Origin: JASGKO01 sp049840595
GTDB taxonomy: Bacteria > Verrucomicrobiota > Verrucomicrobiia > Chthoniobacterales > Chthoniobacteraceae
Assembly (NCBI GenBank): GCA_049840595.1
Contig: JASGKO010000022.1
Location: forward strand, 1 to 12,659
Length of the DNA stretch: 12,659 nucleotides
Direction: 5' to 3'
This document shows positions 1-6,118 of the stretch, in pieces. The notes beneath the pieces were generated by a model that saw nothing but the letters and a program-made list of their open reading frames with translations, was not told where the DNA came from and did not search any database. Position numbers and translations under genes: made by a program. Each line of letters starts with the position of its first letter. The stretch's first letter is position 1.

Positions 1-109
1 TTGCAAGCGTTTCAATCAGGGAATTTTAAGTCACCTCAAAGGCCCGAGAGAAACTGAGCGGGGACCGCAACTCAATCGGAACCGTGAGAAGAATAAGAAA
101 CGGCAGATT
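1..109. other. Left-edge non-coding stretch
   Basis: I see no supportable gene here. A plus-strand frame is open from the edge to a TGA at 55-57 and could be the last 18 codons of an upstream gene, but it is too short to judge. No tRNA, strong promoter or terminator is visible. Confidence 0.4.
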
Positions 110-186
110 TTTAACCGCGGATTTCGCGAATGGGCACGGATGGGCTGGCCTTTAATCCGCGCCCATCCGCGAAATCCGCGGTTAAA
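110..186. repeat. Near-perfect inverted repeat, 32-bp arms
   Basis: The left arm (110-141) and right arm (155-186) are reverse complements with 30 of 32 positions matching, separated by 13 bp. Each arm begins TTTAACCGCGGATTTCGCG and continues into a second CGGAT-type unit. It lies about 105 bp upstream of hemL. No T-tract follows either arm, so it does not look like a standard terminator. The arm sequence resembles CGCGGAT-rich repeats that I associate with Verrucomicrobiota and Planctomycetota genomes; that is recollection, not a search. Confidence 0.8.
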
Positions 187-291
187 TTCTGCTTCCCATG
201 CCTTTCGGGACAGGCTCGGAGGTGAGAGGAGATCGGATAGAGCCGGGATTTTTTTCGTGTGCGGGGAATGGGAGGATGCTTCATTGCGGGG

Positions 292-1578
292 ATGGAACAT
301 CGCAAATCCGCCGCTGCTTTTGCTGAAGCTAAAAAATACATTCCGGGAGGGGTGAATTCGCCGGTCCGCGCCTTTCGCGGAGTGGGCGGAGAGCCCTTTT
401 TCGTCGAGCACGCGAGCGGGGCCCATCTTCGCGATGTGGATGGGAACGATTACATCGACTACGTGGGCACGTGGGGTCCGGCAATTCTCGGCCACGCCCC
501 GGCGGTGGTGACGAAGGCGGTGCAGGAAGCAGCCGCCCATGGGGTGAGCTTTGGCATTCCCAATCCCTACGAAATCGAGATGGCGCGGCTGATCTGCGAG
601 TGGGTGCCCTCGGTGCAGAAAGTGCGCATGGTGAACAGCGGCACCGAGGCGACGATGTCGTGCCTGCGCCTGGCGCGCGGATTTACGGGGCGCGACAAGA
701 TCATCAAGTTTACCGGGTGCTATCACGGCCACGTCGATGCATTGCTGGTGAAGGCAGGCAGCGGCGCGCTCACGCATGGAGAGCCGGACAGCGCGGGGGT
801 CCCACGGGCGTTTGCGGACCTTACGATTACTCTGCCCTTCAACGACGTGGCGGCGCTGCAGGCGGTCTTTGCGCAATCGGGTCAGGAAATCGCGGCGGTG
901 ATTCTGGAGCCGGTGCCGGCCAATGCGGGACTGTATCTGCCGCAGCCGGGCTACTTGGAGACGCTGCGGGCACTGTGCACGGCCCATGGAGCGGTGCTGA
1001 TTTTCGACGAGGTGATGACCGGCTTTCGTCTCGCCAAAGGCGGCGCGCAGGAAATCTTTGGCGTAACGCCGGACCTGACCGCGATGGGCAAGGTCATCGG
1101 GGGCGGCTTGCCGGTGGGCGCTTTCGGCGGTCGCGCGGAGATCATGGACCGGTTGTCCCCGGACGGCCCGGTGTATCAGGCCGGGACGCTCTCGGGCAAT
1201 CCGCTCGCGATGGCGGCGGGGCTGGCACAGCTGCGGGAGATGGAGCGGCTCAACGGCTGGGCCAAGCTGGAGCAGCTCGGTGCGCTCTTCGAGGAAGGCG
1301 TGCACGCCATGCTCGCCGCGAGTGGGAAGGCGCTGACCTTCCACCGCATTGGCTCGATGTTCTGCCTGTTCTTCACCGATCAACCGGTGATCGATCTCGA
1401 CTCGGCACAGCAGAGCGATCGCGCGGCGTTTGCGAAGTTCTTCCACGGCTGCCTGGAGCGCGGGGTGTATTTTGCGCCATCGCAATTTGAGACCGGCTTT
1501 ATCTCACTCGCCCACAGCACCGCGGATATTGAGCGCACCGCCGTGGTGGCGGCGGAGAGTCTGGGAAATGACGAATGA
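292..1578 (+). CDS. hemL: Glutamate-1-semialdehyde 2,1-aminomutase
   Basis: This PLP enzyme converts glutamate-1-semialdehyde to 5-aminolevulinate, the last step of the C5 route to heme and other tetrapyrroles, in the cytoplasm. The 428-residue product matches the usual family length (about 426-430). Seen in the sequence: the family N-terminus AKKYIPGGVNSPVRAFRG, the NSGTEA phosphate-binding loop near residue 115, CYHGH near 143, the FDEVMTGFR segment with the PLP-pyridine Asp at about 239, and the Schiff-base lysine at about 267 in TAMGKVIGGG. The YQAGTLSGNP motif follows. I chose ATG 292 because homologues begin a few residues before the AKKYIPGG motif; in-frame ATG 268 and GTG 259 would add 8 or 11 residues. 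GGAGG at 271-275 is 16 bp from ATG 292, so the start is not firmly set by a ribosome site. The stop codon lies inside a tandem 14-bp repeat. No hemA or hemB neighbour is present. It is convergent with araD. Confidence 0.96.
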   Translation: MEHRKSAAAFAEAKKYIPGGVNSPVRAFRGVGGEPFFVEHASGAHLRDVDGNDYIDYVGTWGPAILGHAPAVVTKAVQEAAAHGVSFGIPNPYEIEMARLICEWVPSVQKVRMVNSGTEATMSCLRLARGFTGRDKIIKFTGCYHGHVDALLVKAGSGALTHGEPDSAGVPRAFADLTITLPFNDVAALQAVFAQSGQEIAAVILEPVPANAGLYLPQPGYLETLRALCTAHGAVLIFDEVMTGFRLAKGGAQEIFGVTPDLTAMGKVIGGGLPVGAFGGRAEIMDRLSPDGPVYQAGTLSGNPLAMAAGLAQLREMERLNGWAKLEQLGALFEEGVHAMLAASGKALTFHRIGSMFCLFFTDQPVIDLDSAQQSDRAAFAKFFHGCLERGVYFAPSQFETGFISLAHSTADIERTAVVAAESLGNDE

Positions 1579-1598
1579 CCAATGACGAATGACCAATG
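1564..1598. repeat. Tandem 14-bp repeat at the hemL 3' end
   Basis: AATGACGAATGACC occurs twice head to tail (1567-1580 and 1581-1594), followed by AATG. The first copy overlaps the hemL stop codon (TGA 1576-1578), so the last hemL residues are encoded by repeat. The 16 bases at 1564-1579 recur inverted and without mismatch at 1895-1910. Confidence 0.8.
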
Positions 1599-1916
1599 TC
1601 TTCGTCGCTAATCTCTCGGGGCGAAGAGCGTTACGCTACTGCACGAAATCCCGACGTCTTCCCGGCGCAGAACAATTTGAGGTTTATCACTACCTGTTGG
1701 AAGAAAAAGTGAGTGATCATCTCCGCCTCGCTCCGATTCTCGGCTTCGCTCGGGATGACCTTTGGAAGGGGCGCGAAGGTTGCAGGTGGAGTCACACACC
1801 TCCAGGACAGGATTTATCGCCATTCTTTGGAATGGAAAAATGACCGATCAACTACACTCGGAATGACTCCGTTACTGAAGACGATTTGTCATTCGTCATT
1901 CGTCATTTCCCAAATT
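1579..1916. other. Gene-free 338-bp hemL-araD convergent interval
   Basis: I see no convincing gene here. The open frames present are short or overlap araD antisense and resemble no known protein. The stretch is bounded by inverted copies of the AATGACGAATGAC repeat and contains further GGATGACC and GGAATGACT fragments that look like diverged pieces of the same repeat family. No clear stem plus T-tract terminator is visible between these two convergent genes. Confidence 0.5.
1888..1910. repeat. Inverted copy of the AATGACGAATGAC repeat
   Basis: Read on the minus strand this is GGAAATGACGAATGAC followed by GAATGAC. Its first 16 bases are a perfect inverted match to 1564-1579 at the other end of the gene-free stretch. 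It ends seven bases before the araD stop codon (1917-1919). Confidence 0.8.
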
Positions 1917-2621
1917 CTACACCTTCGTCTGGCCGTAGTAGGCACCGGGGCCGTGCTTGCGCAGGAAGTGCTTGTCGAGCAGAGCCTGCGGCACGGGCTG
2001 GACGGAGGGATTGAGCTGGATCGCCTTCATCGCCATCTCGGCGACGATTTCGAGCGCAAAAGCGTTTTCGACCGCCTTCTTGCCGCTCGGTCCCCAGGCA
2101 AAAGGTCCGTGGCTGGAAACGAGGACGGCGGGGATTTGCAGCGGATCGAGCTCGCGGAAACGCTCGACGATCACGTTGCCGGTTTCCCATTCGTAGGCGC
2201 TCTCGATTTCCTCACGGGTCATGGCGCGGGTGACGGGCACTTCACCATAAAAGTAATCGCAATGCGTGGTGCCGAGGCAGGGAATACCCAGCTTCGCCTG
2301 TGCGAAGGCCACGGCGTTGCGCGAGTGGGTATGTACGACGGCGCGAATGCCTTGAAACGCCTGGAAGAGACGGCGATGCGTCGGAGTGTCGGATGAAGGG
2401 CGCAGGTTACCTTCGACGGACTTACCCTCCTCGATGGAGACAATCACCATGTCGGCGGGCTGCATGGTGTTGTAATCCACACCGCTGGGCTTGATGGCGA
2501 AAACACCCTTGGCCGGATCGGCCACGCTCACATTGCCGAAGGTGAGGTCGATGAGTTTGAACTCGGGCAGCAGCAAATTGGCTTCGTAGCACTCGTCTTT
2601 GATATCCTGATAATTACTCAT
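1917..2621 (-). CDS. araD: L-ribulose-5-phosphate 4-epimerase
   Basis: The enzyme interconverts L-ribulose 5-phosphate and D-xylulose 5-phosphate, linking L-arabinose breakdown to the pentose phosphate pathway in the cytoplasm. The 234-residue product is close to E. coli AraD (231) and aligns along its whole length. Seen: KPSG (44-47), the phosphate-binding and metal region PSSDTPTHR (75-83, Asp78), the zinc ligands HTH (His97, His99) and His171 in SSHGPF, the catalytic Asp122 in DYFYG, and the C-terminal LLDKHFLRKHG with YYG at 228-230. The start at 2621 matches homologues; upstream in-frame codons to 2654 lack family similarity. No obvious Shine-Dalgarno site precedes it. No araA, araB or araC neighbour is present, so it is an orphan here. 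Related class II aldolases (fuculose-phosphate aldolase, SgbE, UlaF) are alternatives; the close match to AraD motifs argues for a ribulose-5-phosphate epimerase, though not for which sugar pathway it serves. Confidence 0.94.
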   Translation of the reverse strand: MSNYQDIKDECYEANLLLPEFKLIDLTFGNVSVADPAKGVFAIKPSGVDYNTMQPADMVIVSIEEGKSVEGNLRPSSDTPTHRRLFQAFQGIRAVVHTHSRNAVAFAQAKLGIPCLGTTHCDYFYGEVPVTRAMTREEIESAYEWETGNVIVERFRELDPLQIPAVLVSSHGPFAWGPSGKKAVENAFALEIVAEMAMKAIQLNPSVQPVPQALLDKHFLRKHGPGAYYGQTKV

Positions 2622-2664
2622 GGGCGGTAGGGTGGAACCGCAAGATTGGACCAACCATCAAGGA

Positions 2665-2692
2665 TTGATAGTGGAAAAACCCACCGAGTCAC
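2665..2692 (-). promoter_or_regulatory. Candidate sigma70-type promoter for araD
   Basis: On the minus strand GTGACT (2692-2687) and TATCAA (2670-2665) are spaced by 16 bp, each matching the consensus at four of six positions. Transcription would start about 35-40 bp upstream of the araD start. The -10 region lies in a CCACTATC context also seen before the permease gene. Prediction by eye only. Confidence 0.35.
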
Positions 2693-2750
2693 TTTCCCGT
2701 CCAGCCAGCCCTGTTCCGGGACTCCGGAGCCATCCATTCGTGAACCCGGC

Positions 2751-5060
2751 CTACTCGAACTTCAGCGGCGGCGGCGGGGCGATCTTGATCGTGTTCGTAT
2801 CCGTGGGCTGGTCGAGGGCGCGGGCGGGCTCGGCGCGGAGCACCTTGGGCTCGCCGGTCGGCGCAGCTTGGGGAGTGGCGCTGGCCCCCGGAGTGGCGGC
2901 GGCGACGGCTCCAGGCGGGAGCTGGCCGTTATCCGCGCGCACGGCGGGGAGCACCGTCATCGGTTTCACGCTGCCATAAGGATCGTCGCCCATCGCGAGC
3001 ACGGTCGGGGCCTGCATCGGCACCGGGTCCACATGTGAGACGTCCACCGCGAGGGCGGCCCGGGGCCATTGCGAAGGAGCGCCGCTGCTATTGTTGGCGG
3101 GAGTCACGGGCGACATCGCCGCCGAGGCGGGCTGGGGATTTGCGCCGTGGACGGTGCATTTGACCTTGGGCATCTGCTGGTCGTTGGCCAGCTCGCTATA
3201 GACGGTGCTGCGGGTGATGGAAGGCGCGCCCGCCGGACCGGGAATCGTTTCCACGCAATCCGCCGTGGCCAACTGGCCGGAGGTGCGGCAGATGCGCACG
3301 GTGTGCAGATCGTCCGGCACCGGGAAAGCTTGCGGGTGATAGGTGGCGAACGAGGCGTTCATGATATCCACCCACACCGGCAGCGCGATCTGGCTGCTGA
3401 ACGCGCCGCGATAGATCGGCGTGCGCGGCTTGTCAAAGCCCGCCCAGACGCCGCAGGTGATCTCACTGGAATAGCCCATGAACCAGACGTCGGTGAAATT
3501 GTAGGCGGTGCCGGTCTCGCCCGCGACGGGGAATTTCCGCAAGCCATCCTGCGCAAAGGCGCGATAGCCGGTGCCGGTCTCCAGCACATCGCTCAGGCAG
3601 GAGTTGATCTCCGCCGCGATCGAAGCATCCATCACCTGCTGTTGCTTCGGCTGCTGGGAGAAAACGACCTGCCCATCCTTGTCCTCGATGCGGGAAATGA
3701 GGAACGGCTCCTCGGCCCGGGTGCCGCCATTCGGGTAAACGCTGTAGGCCTGCGCCAGGTCCATGAGCGTGACCTCGCTGCTGCCGAGGTAGGTGCGCGG
3801 ATACTTGCTGAGCTTGTTGCTGATGCCGGAGCGCTTGGCGAGGTCCATCACCGCATCGAGGCCGACTTGCATGCCCAGGCGGACGGTAGCGGCGTTCTTC
3901 GATTTCACCAGCGCCTCACGCGCCGGGATGAGCCCTTCGTATTGATTGTCGGAAGATTCCGGTCCCCACTCGCCAAGGATTCCAGTCGTGCCGCCGATCA
4001 TCACCTGGCGGTTATCCATCGCCGAGTCGTCCACCAGCGAGCCGGGGAAAAAGCCTTTTTCAAAAGCGGTCGCATAGACGAGCGGCTTGAAGGCCGTGCC
4101 CGGCGGGCGCGCGGAAAGGGTGACGCGGTTGTACTGGCTGTGGCCAAAATCACGCCCGCCGATCATCGCGAGGATGCCGCCGGTCTGGTTGTTCAACACC
4201 ACCACGGCGCCTTGCAGATAATCGGGATCGCCCTTTGCGGTGCCGTTTTTGACCGCCTCGCGATATTGATAGTAGGTCTGGTGCTCGAAGCCCTTCTGGC
4301 TCTCGGTCTCCTCCAGTTGCCGGGAGAGACTTTCCTCGGCCACGCGCTGCAACGAGGAATCGATGGTGGTGTAAACGCGGTAGCCATCGCTGATCGCGCT
4401 ATCCTGGCCGACCTGCTTCATCAACTGCTGCCGCACCATGTCCAGCGCATAGGATTGGGTGAAAATCGAGTGACGGTTCTTGATCGCGAGGTCTTCGGCC
4501 AGCGTCTTGTCGTATTGCTCCTGCGAGATCATCTTCAAGTCCAGCATGCGCGAGAGCACGCGGTTGCGATTATCGATGCAGATGTCGTGATTCGCCCATG
4601 GGGAGAAATTGTTCGGATTGCGCAGGAGACCGCAGAGCATCGCGCACTCGGAGAGGTCGAGGTCCTTCACGTCCTTGTCGAAATAGCCGCGCGACGCGGC
4701 CTGCACGCCGTAGAAACCGGCGCCGAAATAGACGCGGTTGAGGTAAAGCTCGATGATCTGGCTCTTGTCGTGCAGGCGCTGCTCGATCTGCATCGCGACC
4801 GCCATTTCCAGCAGCTTGCGCTGGTAGCTCTTGTCCTTGGCCGGGAGTTCATCGGGGAACGTATTGCGGGCGAGCTGCTGGGTAAGCGTGCTCGCGCCCT
4901 CCTTGATGCGACCGGCAATCTTATTGCGCACCGAGGCGCGAATGACCCCGTAGAAATCCACCCCGTGGTGCTGCCAGAAACGCGCATCCTCCGCCGCTAC
5001 GATCGCCTGGACCAACTGGTAGGGCATCTCCTTCAACGAGACGGGATCGCGGTTTTCCAA
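2751..5060 (-). CDS. Class A penicillin-binding protein (PBP1A-like), main C-terminal part of a frameshifted gene
   Basis: Bifunctional murein synthase, membrane-anchored and acting in the periplasm: a GT51 glycosyltransferase polymerises lipid II and a transpeptidase cross-links strands. This frame holds 769 codons, numbered here from TTG 5060. GT51 motifs are intact: EDARFWQHHG with catalytic Glu24, GASTLTQQLARN (55-66), RKLLEMAVA (81-89) and ELYLNRVYFGAG (104-115). The transpeptidase domain keeps SKN (387-389) as SxN, but the nucleophile motif reads TAFK (Thr322, Lys325) rather than SxxK, and KTG reads ETG (Glu515). A Pro/Ala-rich tail follows from about 640 to 769. The anchor and signal are in a different frame just upstream (5033-5290). 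One extra base near 5069-5071 would rebuild an 846-residue protein of normal length. TTG 5060 is therefore unlikely to be a true start. Orthology to a specific PBP1 subtype is uncertain. Confidence 0.9.
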   Translation of the reverse strand: MENRDPVSLKEMPYQLVQAIVAAEDARFWQHHGVDFYGVIRASVRNKIAGRIKEGASTLTQQLARNTFPDELPAKDKSYQRKLLEMAVAMQIEQRLHDKSQIIELYLNRVYFGAGFYGVQAASRGYFDKDVKDLDLSECAMLCGLLRNPNNFSPWANHDICIDNRNRVLSRMLDLKMISQEQYDKTLAEDLAIKNRHSIFTQSYALDMVRQQLMKQVGQDSAISDGYRVYTTIDSSLQRVAEESLSRQLEETESQKGFEHQTYYQYREAVKNGTAKGDPDYLQGAVVVLNNQTGGILAMIGGRDFGHSQYNRVTLSARPPGTAFKPLVYATAFEKGFFPGSLVDDSAMDNRQVMIGGTTGILGEWGPESSDNQYEGLIPAREALVKSKNAATVRLGMQVGLDAVMDLAKRSGISNKLSKYPRTYLGSSEVTLMDLAQAYSVYPNGGTRAEEPFLISRIEDKDGQVVFSQQPKQQQVMDASIAAEINSCLSDVLETGTGYRAFAQDGLRKFPVAGETGTAYNFTDVWFMGYSSEITCGVWAGFDKPRTPIYRGAFSSQIALPVWVDIMNASFATYHPQAFPVPDDLHTVRICRTSGQLATADCVETIPGPAGAPSITRSTVYSELANDQQMPKVKCTVHGANPQPASAAMSPVTPANNSSGAPSQWPRAALAVDVSHVDPVPMQAPTVLAMGDDPYGSVKPMTVLPAVRADNGQLPPGAVAAATPGASATPQAAPTGEPKVLRAEPARALDQPTDTNTIKIAPPPPLKFE

Positions 5061-5290
5061 AAAGAACGCCCAAGCACATGGTTGTCGCGATCATAGACCA
5101 CCGTGGCGGCCTCCATGTCGGTGAGCTTGTTGTAATTGAACTTCGACGCCTCCGCCGAGTATTTCGCCCAGAAAACTCCCACGCCAATCACCACCACCAC
5201 GGTGGCAACCAGCAAAATCATGACTGGGACCAGAAACCAGGCCCGGCGATAGAACGGCTTTTTCGGGGGCGGCAGATATTGCTCCAACAT
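5033..5290 (-). CDS. N-terminal membrane-anchor part of the PBP1A-like gene (out of frame)
   Basis: This frame encodes a short basic N-terminus (LPPPKKPFYRRAW), one hydrophobic segment at about residues 18-41 and a juxtamembrane stretch ending ATVVYDRDNHVLG, the usual entry to the glycosyltransferase domain of class A PBPs. It then continues out of frame as RSFWKTAIPSR and stops at 5033-5035. The main PBP frame begins FFLENRDPV at the same DNA, so the two pieces are one gene split by a one-base shift between about 5059 and 5071. The start ATG 5290 (MLEQYLPP) is preferred; ATG 5305 is possible. Neither has a clear Shine-Dalgarno site. The gene is divergent from rhaM with a 150-bp gap. Confidence 0.75.
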   Translation of the reverse strand: MLEQYLPPPKKPFYRRAWFLVPVMILLVATVVVVIGVGVFWAKYSAEASKFNYNKLTDMEAATVVYDRDNHVLGRSFWKTAIPSR

Positions 5291-5386
5291 AAACGCGGGA
5301 ACCATGAACCAGAATCGGCGGGCTGACAAAGGGAAATGCCATCCCGTCTTTGGGGCGTTTTTCGACCGTCGGCCCGAGAAAGCCCC

Positions 5387-5415
5387 TTGCCCTCCCCTCG
5401 CCACCCACTCAGAAT
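5387..5415 (+). promoter_or_regulatory. Candidate sigma70-type promoter for rhaM
   Basis: TTGCCC (5387-5392) and CAGAAT (5410-5415) are spaced by exactly 17 bp, each matching the consensus at four of six positions. Transcription would begin near 5422, about 20 bp before the rhaM ATG. The short leader has no clear Shine-Dalgarno site. Prediction by eye. Confidence 0.4.
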
Positions 5416-5440
5416 AGGTGCCCCAACCTCAAAATTACCC

Positions 5441-5767
5441 ATGCCTACCCCGCTTATTCGCAAAGCCTTTCTCATGCAGGTAAACCCGGACCAGCACGCC
5501 GAATACGAGCGCCGTCACCGCCCGATCTGGCAGGAGCTGGAGGATACCCTGCGCGCCCATGGCGCTCATAACTATTCCATCTTCCTCAACGAGGCGGATA
5601 GCACGCTCTTCGGCTACGCCGAGATCGAGAGCGAGGAACGCTGGGCCGCGATTGCCCAAACGGAGATCTGCCAGAAATGGTGGAAGCACATGGGCGACAT
5701 CATGCCCTCCAACCCGGATCACAGCCCGGTTTCCGCACCGCTGCGCGAGGTATTTCACATCGACTAG
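5441..5767 (+). CDS. rhaM: L-rhamnose mutarotase
   Basis: The enzyme interconverts the alpha and beta anomers of L-rhamnose in the cytoplasm, supplying the form used by rhamnose isomerase. The 108-residue product matches E. coli RhaM (104) closely and end to end. Seen: IRKAFLMQVNPDQHAEYERR, HRPIW with the probable catalytic His26 and nearby Tyr22, GAHNYSIFL (41-49), EIESEERW (61-68), the WWKHM pair at 80-84 and NPDHSPVS (91-98). The start at 5441 gives a family-like N-terminus; an upstream in-frame start at 5336 would add 35 unsupported residues overlapping the PBP promoter region. No rhaB, rhaA, rhaD or transporter gene adjoins it, so its regulation and partners are elsewhere. Alternative members of the family act on other 6-deoxy sugars, but the identity to RhaM is strong. 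Confidence 0.95.
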   Translation: MPTPLIRKAFLMQVNPDQHAEYERRHRPIWQELEDTLRAHGAHNYSIFLNEADSTLFGYAEIESEERWAAIAQTEICQKWWKHMGDIMPSNPDHSPVSAPLREVFHID

Positions 5768-5801
5768 AAGAGCGGTCTTACGCGATCAATCGCGCGCCAA
5801 C

Positions 5802-6020
5802 CGCTGTAGCCACGGCCCTGTGGGCCGTTGGGGAAGAAGATTCTATCTGGGAGAATTTTCAGACAGGATGAACCGGATGAACCGGATGGCCAAAATTCCA
5901 AATCCTCCATCACTTATTCATCCTGTTCATCCTGTCCGAAAAATCCGGCCTTTTAGGATCGAATCAGGTCATTCCATGGCGCCCTTTTCCCCAACGGCCC
6001 ACAGGGCCGTGGCTACAGCG
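5802..6020. repeat. Nested inverted-repeat element, 34-bp perfect ends
   Basis: The outer arms 5802-5835 and 5987-6020 are perfect 34-bp reverse complements. Each arm is itself a hairpin: ACGGCCC, TGT loop, GGGCCGT. Inside lies a second inverted repeat, 5856-5881 against 5917-5942, 24 of 26 matching, built of tandem GGATGAAC units (ACAGGATGAAC). No target-site duplication is evident next to the outer ends and there is no open reading frame with transposase character. The layout (two palindromes in opposite orientation round a core) resembles REP/BIME or MITE-type non-autonomous elements. Confidence 0.85.
5856..5942. repeat. Inner inverted repeat of GGATGAAC units
   Basis: Left arm 5856-5881 and right arm 5917-5942 pair at 24 of 26 positions with a 35-bp spacer. 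The left arm contains GGATGAACC repeated in tandem; the right arm holds the complement (TTCATCCTG twice). It sits inside the 34-bp outer repeat and may be an independent repeat family into which, or around which, the outer one assembled. Confidence 0.75.
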
Positions 6021-6061
6021 CGGCAGGACGTTGATCGTCAACAGGCCTTTGAAAAAATTAC

Positions 6062-6104
6062 AAAAAAACGGCGCGCCTTTTTCAAAGCGCGCCGTTTTGT
6101 TTTT
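6062..6104. terminator. Two-way intrinsic terminator between rhaM and galM
   Basis: A perfect 12-bp stem, AAAACGGCGCGC (6065-6076) with GCGCGCCGTTTT (6087-6098), closes a 10-base loop. On the minus strand the stem runs into seven Ts, as expected for the end of galM, whose stop is about 20 bp away. On the plus strand it is followed by TTTTGTTTTTG and could also end rhaM transcription. Confidence 0.85.
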
Positions 6105-6118
6105 GAATTGGAATTAAG

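Larger units (their letters stand above)
5768..6118. other. Gene-free 351-bp rhaM-galM convergent interval
   Basis: No gene is supportable here. The stretch consists almost wholly of a nested inverted-repeat element (5802-6020) and a strong two-way terminator (6062-6104). Open frames crossing it are made of repeat sequence and have no family character. Confidence 0.7.

Noticed and set aside
31..1485. A 484-codon open frame on the minus strand opposite hemL
   Set aside because: It lies wholly antisense to a clear hemL and has an Arg/His-rich, low-complexity composition typical of a GC-rich shadow frame.
1713..2396. A 227-codon plus-strand frame across the hemL-araD gap and into araD
   Set aside because: It consists of repeat-bearing intergenic DNA and antisense araD, with no family features.
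3069..5096. A 675-codon plus-strand frame opposite the PBP gene
   Set aside because: Antisense shadow: rich in Arg, His, Ala and Gly with no recognisable motif, while the other strand shows PBP motifs.
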